DNA from: Zonotrichia leucophrys gambelii
Taxonomy: Eukaryota > Chordata > Aves > Passeriformes > Passerellidae
NCBI RefSeq assembly: GCF_028769735.1
Contig: NC_088200.1
Location: 75,369,421 to 75,433,420 of the forward strand
DNA: 64,000 bases
Reading direction: 5' to 3'
Part shown: in pieces, positions 51,620-62,944 of the stretch
How positions within the stretch are numbered: the first letter of the stretch is position 1
Layout of the letters: the number at the start of each line of letters is the position of its first letter
Position numbers and translations under genes: made by a program
The notes under the pieces: model-generated
Databases searched by the model: none
Told to the model about the DNA's origin: nothing
Seen by the model: only the letters and a program-made list of their open reading frames with translations

Positions 51620-52215
51620 TCTGCCATATTGCACAGAATCACAGAGTATGCTCAGCTGGAAGGGAGCTCTCACTGTGTGCAGCTCCTGGCCTTGCAGGGG
51701 ATACCCCAACCATCCCATTTGTGCCTGACACTTGTTCGCCTCAGGCAGCTTTGGGGTTGTGACCCTGTCCCTGGGGATCTTGTTCAGTGCCAGACCACCC
51801 TCTGGGTGCAAAACCTTTCCTGACAACCAACCTAGACCTCCCCTGCTACGCCCTCAGCCGTTTTCTCACGTCCTGTCCCTGGTCACGGGAGGGAGGAGCT
51901 CTGTGCCTGCCCTTGTGCTGCTCCTGAGGAGGATGATGAGGGCCCTGGTGAGGTCAGACCTCAGCGTGCTCTCCTCCAGGCTGAGCAAACCAAGTGCCCT
52001 CAGCTGCTCCTCGTGCAGCTTCCTCTCCAGAGCCCTGGCCAGCCCTCTGGCCTGTCTGGGCTGCCTCTAACAGCTTCTTTGGTGTGATGGTGCTCAAAAC
52101 GGCCCCAGAGCAGGACAGGACAGGACAATCCCTCCCTGACCCTGCTGCTGACCCAGCCCCCAGGATGTGGCTGGCCCTGCTGGCTGCCAGGGCACGGCTG
52201 GCTCACATTCTGTGA
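51620..52215 (-). mobile_element. CR1 LINE fragment in ZBTB5 3' UTR
   Basis: Starts with CACAGAATCACAGAGT, the reverse of the CR1 3' terminal repeat, then CR1 landmarks CCTAGACCTCCCCTGC, CTCTCCTCCAGGCTGAGCAA and CCAGAGCCCTGGCCAGC. About 600 bp, inserted antisense to the gene. Confidence 0.8.
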
Positions 52216-52793
52216 AACGTCCTCCTCAAATCCACTTCAGACAGTGTCATAAAAGTACTTTCCCCCTTACATTTTAAAAAAAAGCTAATGGAAATCCAAT
52301 TTTTTTAGAAATCGCACCGTACACATGCAGTAGAAGTTTATCTTTTTCTACATAAATCATGCAAATCTCTTTTTAATTTCCTCTTCTTTGGTGCCACCAT
52401 CACTTAACGCTGCCTGCAGTCTCCTTTCTTCCTTGTCAAAGGCGCACACGCACTGTGCTCAGCATTGTTGAGTTTTAAAATAAGCTTGCAGAGCCTTTCT
52501 GCGTGTCCTTTTGCTCAGGTGAGACAGAGGATTCCCTGCACCTGCCCTGTCAGCAGGTGTTGTTTGCACCTTGGCCATCTGAAGAGTGCAGAAACATAGG
52601 AGATGGGTCGGTTAATTCCTTTAAAATGTTAATATTTTGCTATAGGATTTACTTAATGGTCATATCTCTGATTTTTTTTTTTTAAGCATTAAAATAACAC
52701 TTTTTTGAAGCAGTGGGATATGCTGTGTTTTGTTTTAAATTTCAGTACTGGGGACTAACAGCACTGAGCTGCATAAACGCTCTCCCAAACATC

Positions 52794-52799
52794 AATAAA
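52794..52799 (+). terminator. Probable ZBTB5 polyadenylation signal
   Basis: AATAAA in ATCAATAAAATGC, the last plus-strand signal before the LTR at 53016. Confidence 0.6.
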
Positions 52800-53015
52800 A
52801 TGCAGTATTTTGTACTTTAATATTTTCTTCTGTTGCTTTTTTAAGTAACACTGTTTCATCTTCATTGCATTTCTAGTCTTTTGCATTGCAAGAACTAGGC
52901 TTTTTTTTTCACTTTGTGTTTCCTGTAATACTTTTGTTGATGAGATAGTATTTACACAGCACCTCTGAAATTCATGACCCGTGGTCACTGCTGCTCTCTG
53001 AATCCCTCATGGGAG

Positions 53016-53604
53016 TGTGAAAGATGCCAATCACTTGTTTATAAAATTTTAAAAGTTTAATAGTAATAAAATGGTTATAAAAAATAGTAATATAATTAGA
53101 GTAATAATAATTTGGACAATTTGAATTAGGACAATGTGAGACAACAAATACAATGAGTTACGGATGTCCAGGTACCACTTCCTGGGCAAAATAAGCCCGA
53201 AAAAGGACCCATGTTAACAGAGGATTAACCCTTAAAAGCAACAGCCTGTTGCATATTCATACACCTCATAAATTCCACTCAAACACAGGATTCTGTCCGG
53301 GCACTGTCAGCTTCTTCCTCTGAATCCTGACAGTGCCCTCGATGCGGGAAGAAGTTCATTTCTCCTGATAATGGGGCAATAAATTCTGTTTCTCTGAAAG
53401 ATTCAGGTGTCCTGTGGCTGCTGTCTCACTGCAAGCCCTTTCTTTAGAAAAAGTACCCTACGTAGCATAGTTTCTATTTTAACATTTTTTATAACCTTAA
53501 CTCAGTACTTAAGAGAATTAATACAGCATTACTTTCTAACACAACACATATAATACTCATTTTAATATTTGCGAAAATATCATAAAATGCATGCATTTTT
53601 CACA
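53016..53604. mobile_element. Solo LTR, family B
   Basis: Termini TGTGAAA and TTTCACA, about 589 bp, same orientation as the copies at 16404 and 21153. GGAG follows and precedes, suggesting an eroded duplication. Confidence 0.82.
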
Positions 53605-53706
53605 GGAGGATGTCTCAGGTGCAGGAGGTGTTTCTCTCAAGGGAGTTCTGGGATGGACACCCGAGCCCAGTGCTCCAGTGCCCGTGGCAGCTGATTTACC
53701 AGCTCG

Positions 53707-55690
53707 TGATGGATGGATGGATGGATGGATGATGGATGGATGGATGGATGGATGGATGATGGATGGATGGATGGATGGATGGATGGATGGATGGATGATG
53801 GATGATGGATGGATGGATGTGGATGGATGATGGAATGGATGGTGATGATGGATTGGATGGATGGATGGATTGGATGGATGGATGATGGATGGATGATGGA
53901 GAGATGATGATGATGGATGGATGGATGATGGATGGATGGATGAATGGATTGGATGATGGATAGGAGTGGATGATGGATGGATGGATGATGGATGATGGAT
54001 GGATGATGGATGGATGGATGGATGGATGGATGGATGGATGATGATGGATGGATGATGATGATGATGGATGGATGGATGGATGGATGATGGATGGATGGAT
54101 GGATGATGGATGGATGATGGATGGATGATGGATGGATGGATGATGGATGATGGATGGATGGATGATGGATGGATGGATGGATGGATGGATGGATGGAGGG
54201 ATGGATGGATGGATGATGGATGGATGATGGATGGATGGATGATGATGGATGGATGGATGGATGATGGATGGATGGATGGATGGATGAGGGATGGATGGAT
54301 GGATGGATGATGGATGGATGATGGATGATGGATGATGGATGGATGATGGATGGATGGATGGATGGATGGATGATGGATGGATGATGATGGATGGATGGAT
54401 GGATGATGGATGATGGATGATGGATGGGATGGATGGATGGATGTGATGGTTTGGGATGGATGATGGATGGATGATGGATGGATGGATGATGGATGGATGG
54501 ATGGATGGATGATGGATGGATGGATGGATGGATGATGGATGGATGGATGGATGGATGGATGATGGATGGATGGATGATGGATGGATGATGATGGATGGAT
54601 GGATGGATGATGGATGGATGGATGGATGGATGATGGATGGATGGATGATGGATGGATGGATGGATGATGGATGATGGATGGATGGAGGGATGGATGGATG
54701 GATGGATGATGGATGAGATGATGGATGATGATGGATGGATGATGGATGATGGATGGATGGAGATGTAGGGATGATGGATGGATGGATGATGGATGGATGG
54801 AGGATGGATGATGGAGGGATGGATGGATGGATGGATGGATGGATGGATGGATGATGGATGGATGGATGGATGGATGGATGGATGGATGGATGATGGATGA
54901 TGGATGGATGGATGATGGATGGATGGATGATGGATGATGGATGGATGATGGATGGATGGATGGATGGATGGATGGATGGATGGATGGATGGATGGATGGA
55001 TGGATGATGGATGGATGGATGGATGGATGGATGGATGGATGATGGATGGATGGATGATGGATGGATGGATGGATGGATGGATGATGGATGGATGGATGGA
55101 TGGGATGGATGGATGGATGGATGATGGATGATGGATGGATGATGATGGATGGATGATGGATGGATGGATGATGGATGGATGGATGGATGATGGATGGATG
55201 ATGGATGATGTGATGGATGGATGGATGGATGATGGATGGATGATGGATGGATGAGATGATGGATGGATGGATGATGGATGATGGATGATGGATGGATGGA
55301 TGATGATGGATGGATGGATGATGGATGGATGGAGGATGGATGGATGATGATGGATATGATGGATGGATGATGTGATGATGGATGGATGGATGGATGGAGG
55401 GATGTGGATGATGGATGGATGAGATGATGGATGTGATGGATGGATGGATGATGGATGATGGATGGATGATGGGATGGATGGATGGATGGATGGATGGATG
55501 ATGGATGGACGGATGGACAGATGGATGGAGATGGATGATGGATGGATGATGGATTGGATGGATGGATGGATGGATGGATGGATGGATGGATGGATGATGG
55601 ATGGATGGATGGATGGATGGATGGATGGATGGATGGGTGGATGGATGGATGGATGATGGATGGATGGATGGATGGATGGATGGATGGGTA
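53707..55690. repeat. 2-kb (ATGG)n array with ATG interruptions
   Basis: Tetranucleotide GGAT repeat interrupted by frequent GATGAT triplet slips and rare substitutions. Long frames on the minus strand (Ile/His/Pro/Ser) are repeat artefacts. It sits between ZBTB5 and GRHPR. Confidence 0.97.
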
Positions 55691-57081
55691 GATGGGAGTG
55701 TGTGTGGAGGATGGCAGCCACACATGGGGGGCAGAGTCCCACCACCCACTCCTCTCCCTCTTCCAGCCCTCTTGGAAAGGTTTTCAGTTTCCCAGAGCTG
55801 GGACAGTCAGCTCTGCCTGCAACAAACCACGAGGTGCAGACAATACCAGGCATTTACACGTGTGTGGGTTTTCCCCAGAAACCCCCAAAATGGGAACCTG
55901 TAGGACTGTCCAGGGGTGGGATGGTGGGGATGGAAGGAGATGAGGAGATGACTTCTCCCCTGGGAGAAGTCAGCCAGAGAATGTCACCAATACACAAGTG
56001 TCAGGGAGTTATAAAGGGGGAGGAATCCAGAGGAGGGGTTTCCCACAGAACCAATCCAGGAAGGTGTGGGGAAAACCAATGGATACATAGCAAAGGAGGG
56101 GCCCCGGTCCCACAGCCAATCATAGCTCCCAAAGCGAAGAACATTCTGGAAAAATAGGTGGAGTAAGGAGTGACTGGCAGGGCCCAGGGAGGAAGGAGCA
56201 TGCGCCCATATAAGGAAACAAGGGGAGGGGAACTGGGAGTTGCCTCATAAAACCAGTGGATTGACAGAACTTAAGGCGGGAGTAACCATGACAACTGAAT
56301 AACTGACATTGTTTAGGCGGGAAAAACAACTGAGGGCAGAACCACAATACAAAATGGGGGAGCAACTAGACAAACTAACATAACACAGCACAACAGCTCA
56401 CAGCAGTAAGGAGAGAAGAGAGGGGCAGAGAGGATGAGAGGGTAAAAGGGTGAGAGAGCAAGGTTCCCATTCCAATACCATAAATCTTCTTCTGTGTTGA
56501 ATATTCTGATTCTCACTGACCAATCTAGTCCAAGATACAAATCCTACAGCATTTCCATACAGCCTGTAAGAATCATTACATTACCATCCTGTGTTACATG
56601 TTAAACCCTACAAACTCCTCTTTGGGCCCTTCTGCCAAGCTGCAGGGTCTGCTCTGACCCTTGGGCCTGTCTGCAGGCAGAGGGTGTTGTTCCATCAAAG
56701 GGGATCACCTTCAGCCAGCCACATCATTGTTTTCCACTTGTTCAGTAACTGAGGGATCTCAAAGCTTGCTTTCATTTCCATCTCGCCTATAGTTTCCATA
56801 TTCCCAAAATCTTTTGCCAGGCAATCATATTTGTAAGGCTTTCCTGTCTCATCTTCCCCAGCAGGAAACAAGGGATGGTTTTCCAGATCCAGGGTGACCC
56901 TGAGAGGGGGTCAGCACCACGACCTCCCCTCAACAGGGACCGGGGAGGGCTGGGGGCCTCCACACATGGTAAAGGAGACCATTTACAGGTGCTTATAATA
57001 GATAAAAAACAGATTGTGGCCAGAACTGTGCACTGTGTTGTGTAAATGCACCCTCTCCGGGGGTCTCTGTCTCTCACCCAG
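55691..57081. mobile_element. Possible ERV-derived sequence
   Basis: Lies next to the family A LTR at 57082 and contains promoter-like pieces (CCATATAAGGA near 56206, CCAAT boxes near 56048 and 56120) but no retroviral frame. Assignment is tentative. Confidence 0.3.
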
Positions 57082-57520
57082 GGCAGTGTTATCTTTTTAT
57101 ACTGAAAACTACCTGTACAATATTTACAGTTACTTCCCAATACCCATCACCTGTGTCAGACAGTGAGCTTCTACTCTAAACCAATCCAAAAGTGCCACCA
57201 TCACCCAGAAGATGGAGGCCAAGAAGAAGAAGGAGAAAGGCTGGACATGCCCAGATCCCTCCATCTTGCCCCTGAACCCCCATTCTAAAAGCCACAAAAT
57301 CTATTTTTCACCCTGTGATAAATTCACTGTCATTCTACTTAATTTGTCGTGGCTTGCAGATCTTCATCTGGGGTTGGTAACTTGCTCCATGGGTCATAAT
57401 CAAACCCACACAGGGGCATTTTGGGCTCTGAGCCAGGGTCTGTGAGCCCCCTGGCAGGGTCTGGGCTGCTCGGGACAGACAGAGGGATGTCCTGGCTCCT
57501 GACACCTGGGCTCCTGTGGC
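57082..57520 (-). mobile_element. LTR fragment, family A
   Basis: Matches the U3 part of family A (TATAAAAAGATAACACTGCC on minus) and the flanking piece seen at 2190-2290 (GGGCTCTGAGCCAGGGTCT). The R/U5 end is missing. Confidence 0.7.
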
Positions 57521-57529
57521 CACATCTCT

Positions 57530-57721
57530 CCTCACAGAGAAAGGCAAGGCACAATCCTTCCCAAGAATATTGCTGGGTTTCACATTGTCTGAACCTCAGA
57601 GAAAGGAAAAACAAATCTTGTCTCATTTGCTGTGCCTGTGCTTGTGCTACAGCAGAATGCAATGTGGAGACTGTTTACCCAGAGTGATGGTGTTTTGTTC
57701 TTTGGCCTGTTGTGCCCAGGT

Positions 57722-57757
<36 letters not shown>

Positions 57758-57945
57758 GGGATTGTCACTGACAGTCACAAGTGGAGTGCAGTGTGTACAG
57801 GGTTGAGTGCTTGGTAGATTCAGTTTGGATGCAGTGTAATATAGTGTAAAATAATATAGAATAATATAGTATAACAAAGTAATTAGTTAATGTCAATGGA
57901 GTCAAGTGCATCATTCTCTCCCCTCCTCGGGGGTGACAATATCCA
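57530..57945 (+). mobile_element. LTR, family C, with an internal GT repeat
   Basis: Resembles 15945-16325 and 47846-48530; contains (GT)n at about 57721-57756 and the end ATGGAGTCAAGTGCATCAT. Edges approximate. Confidence 0.65.
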
Positions 57946-57949
57946 CTGT

Positions 57950-58550
57950 AGGCTCCCCTGCCTCACACCTGCACTCACACAAGGTGCTGCAATCAGCTCT
58001 CCAGGCAATTTAATCTGGGTTAATTAATGAGCAGAGCGTCACAGCCAGGTGAGAGGAGGCAGGTGAGCCCTGTGGGACACTCCAGAGCTGCCACCAGAGC
58101 CAAAGGAGCCCCCGATGCTGTGTGTGTGTGACAATGCCCACCCCTGTACGTGTGCACACACACACACCTGTCTGTGTGAGAGAGCGTGGGCACAGGTGTG
58201 TGCATGCACGCGGGGGTCACAGCACCATGGATCCATCAGCTGCACAGAACTCTGACATCCCATCCTGTCACAACTCTGACATCCCCACCTTGTCCCCAGC
58301 CCAGAGCTCCGAGTGCCACCTCCAGGTGCCACCTGCAGAGCTGGGCACTCCAAGCCCCCCTGGGCAGTGCCAGGGCAGCTCCTGAGCCCCCTTTCCATGG
58401 GGAAATTCCTGCTGTGCCCACCCTGAGCTGCCCTGGCCCAGCCTGAGCCCGTTCCCTCTACTCCTGTCCCTGTTCCCCCCGGCTGTGCCCTCCTGGCAGG
58501 AGCTGTGCAGAGCCACAAGGGCCCCCTGAGCCTCCTTTTCCTGTGCAGGG
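57950..58550. other. Intergenic sequence, ZBTB5-GRHPR
   Basis: No gene recognised; a short GTGTGTGCACACAC tract near 58120-58170. Confidence 0.55.
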
Positions 58551-58589
58551 ATGTCCCCATGTCCCCTCCAGGGATGTCCCATGTCTGCC

Positions 58590-61085
58590 CATGGTGACAC
58601 CTGCCCATGCACGGACACACCTGCCCATGCACGGACACACCTGTCCATGGTCACACCTGCCCATGCACGGACACACCTGTCCATGGTCACACCTGCCCAT
58701 GGACACACCTGTCCATGGTCACACCTGCCATTCACGGTCACACCTGCCATTGACGGTCACACCTGCCCACGCATGGACACACCTGTCCATGGTCACACCT
58801 GTCCACGGTCACACCTGTCCATGGTCACACCTACCCATGCACAGACACACCTACCCATGCACGGACACACCTGCCATTCACGGACACACCTGTCCATGGT
58901 CACACCTGCCCATGGTCACACCTGCCCATGCACGGACACACCTGTCCATGGTCACACCTGCCCATGGTCACACCTGTCCACGGTCACACCTGCCATTCAC
59001 GGTCACACCTGCCCATGCACGGACACACCTGCCCACGCACGGTCACACCTGTCCATGGTCACACCTGCCATTCACGGACACACCTGCCCATGCACGGACA
59101 CACCTGCCCATGGTCACACCTGCCCATGGTCACACCTGTCCATGGTCACACCTGCCATTCACGGACACACCTGCCCATGGTCACACCTGTCCATGGTCAC
59201 ACCTGCCATTCACGGTCACACCTGCCCACGCACAGACACACATGGTCACACCTGTCCATGGTCACACCTGCCCATGGTCACACCTGTCCATGGTCACACC
59301 TGCCCATGCACGGACACACCTGTCCATGGTCACACCTGTCCATGGTCACACCTGCCCATGGTCACACCTGCCCATGGACACACCTGCCATTCACGGACAC
59401 ACCTGCCCATGGACACACCTGCCCATGGTCACACCTGCCCAGGCACACCTGCCATGCAGGCACACCTGCATGGTCACACTGCCCATGGTCACACCTGTCC
59501 ATGGTCACACTGCCATCACGGACACACCTGCCCATGGTACACTGCATGCATGGCACACCTGTCCATGGTCACACCTGCCCATGCACGGACACACTGCCCT
59601 TCACACCTGCCCATGGACACACCTGCCCATGGCACACCTGCACGACAACCACCTGCCCATGGTCACACCTGCCCATGCATACCTGTCCATGTCACACCTG
59701 CCACATGGTCACACCTGCCATTCATGGACACACCTGCCCATTGCACGGACACACCTGCCCAGCACAGACACACCTGCCCATGGTCACACCTGTCCATGGT
59801 CAACCTGTCCATGGTCACACCTGCCATCATGGCACACCTGCCACGCACTGGACACACCTGCCCGCACTGGACACACCTGTCCATGGTCACACTGCCAAGC
59901 ACGCACCACCTGCCCACTGTCCACGGCACACCTGCCCATGGTCACACCTGTCCATGGTCACACCTGCCCAAGCACGGACACACCTGCCCACGCACGGACA
60001 CACCTGCCCATGGTCACACCTGCCCAACGGACACACCTGCCACGCAGACCACCGCCATGGTCACTGCAGTCACACCTGCCCACCAATGCAGCACGGACAC
60101 ACCTGCCCATGGTCACACCTGCCCATGGAACACACCTGTCCATGGTCATCACCTGTCCATGGTCACACCTGTCCACGGACACACCTGTCCATGGTCACAC
60201 CTGTCCATGGTCACACCTGCCACGCACGGACACAGCTGCCATGGTCACACACTGTCCATGGACACACCTGCACGCCACGGGACACACCTGTCCATGGTCA
60301 CACCTGCCCACGCACGGACACAACCTGCCCATGTCACACCTGCCCATGGTCACACCTGCCATGCACGGACACACCTGCCCACGCACGGACACACCTGCCC
60401 ATGGTCACACCTGTCCATGGTCACACCTGTCCATGGTCACACCTGTCCATGGTCACACCTGCCCATGCACGGACACACCTGCCCATGGTCACACCTGTCC
60501 ATGGACACACCTGCCCACGCACGGACACACCTGTCCATGGTCACACCTGCCCATGCACGGACACACCTGCCCATGGTCACACCTGCCCATGGACACACCT
60601 GCCATTCACGGACACACCTGCCCACGCACGGACACACCTGTCCATGGTCACACCTGTCCATGGTCACACCTGTCCATGGTCACACCTGTCCATGGTCACA
60701 CCTGCCCATGGTCACACCTGTCCACGGTCACACCTGCCATTCACGGTCACACCTGCCCATGCACGGACACACCTGCCCATGGTCACACCTGTCCATGGTC
60801 ACACCTGCCCATGGACACACCTGCCATTCACGGACACACCTGCCATTCACGGACACACCTGCCCATGGTCACTCCTGTCCGTGGTCACACCTGTCCGTGG
60901 TCACACCTGCCATTCACGGTCACACCTGCCCACGCACGGACACACCTGTCCATGGTCACACCTGCCCACGGTCACACCTGCCATTCACGGTCACACCGGC
61001 CCATGCACGGACACACCTGTCCATGGTCACACCTGCCCACGGTCACACCTGCCATTCACGGTCACACCTGCCATTCACGGTCACA
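58590..61085. repeat. 16-bp minisatellite upstream of GRHPR
   Basis: About 2.5 kb of CACACCTGCCCATGGT units and a longer variant with GCACGGA or CATTCACGG. Between about 59440 and 60360 many units carry single-base losses. Each unit has TCACACCT or ACACACCT and CACCTG. The array stops within about 15 bp of the GRHPR CpG island. Plus-strand frames up to 1262 codons are not genes. Confidence 0.95.
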
Positions 61086-61384
61086 CCGGCCCGCCCAGGC
61101 GCGGGCGGCCGCGCGCACGGAGCGGCCCCGCAGGGGGCGGGCCCGGGGCGGGGCGGTCCCGGAGGAGCGGCGGGCGGGCGGGCGGTTCCGGCGGGAGCAG
61201 CCGGGGCTGTTCCGCTGTTCCCGAGCAGTTCCCGCGTGCTCGGCGCCGTTCCCGCGTGCCCGGGCTGTTCGCGCCGTTCCGGTGTCCCGGGGCTGTCCGC
61301 GCCGTTCCCGTGTCCCGGCTGTCCCGCTGTTCTCGTTGCTGTCCCGGCGGCTCGGTGACCCTGGCGGGGCGGGCGGCGGCGGCC
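61086..61384 (+). promoter_or_regulatory. GRHPR CpG-island promoter
   Basis: GC-rich, CpG-dense 300 bp between the minisatellite and the GRHPR start, without TATA. Internally repetitive GTTCCCGCGTGC/TGTTCCG motifs. Confidence 0.6.
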
Positions 61385-62629
61385 ATGGCCATGTCGGTGT
61401 TCGTGACGCGGCGGATCCCGGCCGAGGGGCTGCGGGTGCTGTCCCAGGCCAGCGGGTGAGCGCGGGGCGCGGCGGGGCCCGGTGCCGGTGTGTCCCGGTG
61501 CCGGTCCCGGTCCCGATGCGGGTGGGTACCGGTGCCGGTGTGTGCCGGTGCCGCTGGTGCCGCGTGCAGCAGTGGGACTCGGAGGACCCGGTTCCCGGTG
61601 CCGGTACCGGTATGTCCCGGTGCCGGTGCCGGTGTGTCCCGGTGCCGGTGCCGGTGCGTGACGGTTGTCCCGCAGGTGCCGCGTGCAGCAGTGGGACTCG
61701 GAGGAGCCGGTGCCGGTGTGTCCCTGTCCCGGTGCCGGTGTGTGCCGGTGCCGGTGCCGGTGTGTCCCGGTACCGGTGCTGGTGTGTCCCGGTGCCGGTG
61801 TGTGCCGGTGCCGGTGTGTCCCGGTGCCGGTGTGTGCCGGTGCCGGTGTGTCCCGGTGCCGGTGTATCCCGGTGCCGGTGTATCCCGGTGCCGGTGTGTC
61901 CCGGCGCCGGTGTATCCCGGTGCCGGTGTGTCCCGGCGCCGGTGTATCCCGGTGCCGGTGTGTCCCGGTGCCGGTGTGTCCCGGTGCCGGTGTGTCCCGG
62001 TACCGGTGCCGGTGTGTGCCGGTGCCGGTGTGTCCCGGTACCGGTGCCGGTGTGTGCCGGTGTGTGCCGGTGCCGGTGTGTGCCGGTGCCGGTGTGTCCC
62101 GGTGCCGGTGTGTGCCGGTCCCGGTGCCGGTGCCGGTGTGTCCCGGTGCCGGTGTATCCCGGTGCCGGTGTGTCCCGGCGCCGGTGTATCCCGGTGCCGG
62201 TGTGTCCCGGTGCCGGTGTGTGCCGGTGCCGGTGTGTGCCGGTGCCGGTGCCGGTGTATGCCGGTGTGTGCCGGTGCCGGTGTGTGCCGGTGCCGGTGTG
62301 TCCCGGTGCCGGTGCCGGTGCCGGTGTGTGACGGTTGTCCCGCAGGTGCCGCGTGCAGCAGTGGGACTCGGACGAGCCGGTGCCGCGGGCCGAGCTGCTG
62401 GCGGGCGTGGCGGGCGCGCACGGGCTGCTGTGCCTGCTCTCGGACCGCATCGACCGCGAGGTGCTGGACGCGGCCGGTGCGTGCTGACCCCGCTCCCCGG
62501 CCCGCCCCGCCCCGGCCCGGCCCGGACAGCCGCGGCAGCGCCCTCGTGTCTTGCAGGGCCCGGCCTGAAGGTCATCAGCACCCTGTCCGTGGGCTTCGAC
62601 CACCTGGCCCTGGACGAGATCAAGAAACG
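61385..62629 (+). CDS. GRHPR: GRHPR, glyoxylate/hydroxypyruvate reductase (first three exons)
   Basis: Exons 61385-61455, 62346-62476 and 62557-62629, in frame; the gene runs off the window. The enzyme reduces glyoxylate and hydroxypyruvate with NADPH and keeps oxalate production low. The visible part is the N-terminal substrate-binding half: [70 protein letters not shown]. In human the start is MRPVRLMKVFVTRR; here ATG at 61385 (GGCCATGG) gives [10 protein letters not shown], with a second ATG two codons later. Intron 1 is almost wholly minisatellite and contains copies of the start of exon 2. Cofactor-binding and catalytic residues lie beyond the window. Confidence 0.95.
61486..62340. repeat. 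CCGGTG-based minisatellite in GRHPR intron 1
   Basis: Units CCGGTGCCGGTGTGTC with variants, filling nearly the whole 890-bp intron. It contains partial exon 2 copies at about 61558-61600 and 61658-61715. Confidence 0.94.
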
Positions 62630-62782
62630 GTAACGCTGCCCCGCTCCTGCCCTGCTCCGACCCCGATCCTGCCCTCCCTGGCTCTGCTGCGCCCCCTGCC
62701 CCGGTTCGGGACCCCCTCCCTGGCACACCCACAGCCCGCTGGTCCCTCTTGGTGGGTGGGCTGCGCCTCTCTGCTGCTGGGG

Positions 62783-62910
62783 TCACCCACCTGCACGCCT
62801 GGGGTCACCCCCTGCACCCCCGTCCTGCTGGGGTCACCCCCTGCACCCCTGTCCTGCTGGGGTCACCCCCTGCACCCCTGTCCTGCTGGGGTCACCCTGC
62901 TGGGGTCACC
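62783..62910. repeat. 29-bp minisatellite in GRHPR intron 3
   Basis: About four copies with GGGGTCACCCCCTGCACCCC then TGTCCTGCT. Confidence 0.9.
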
Positions 62911-62944
62911 CAGGGCTGCGGGAGCCTTTGGGTGGGGGGTTCAG

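Larger units (their letters stand above)
50621..52815 (+). other. ZBTB5 3' UTR
   Basis: Gene-free sequence from the stop to the AATAAA at 52794-52799, with AT-rich conserved-looking stretches at 50930-51360 and 52230-52800 and a CR1 insertion at 51620-52215. Confidence 0.65.

Noticed and set aside
53557..55853. Ile/His/Pro/Ser-rich frames of about 700 codons on minus
   Set aside because: Three frames are open together over a pure ATGG repeat, so there is no coding signal.
58543..62331. A 1262-codon open frame (and 935, 843 codon companions) read as a giant protein
   Set aside because: It is tandem repeat translated through the GRHPR promoter, exon 1 and intron. Several frames are open at once and codon pattern follows the DNA unit.
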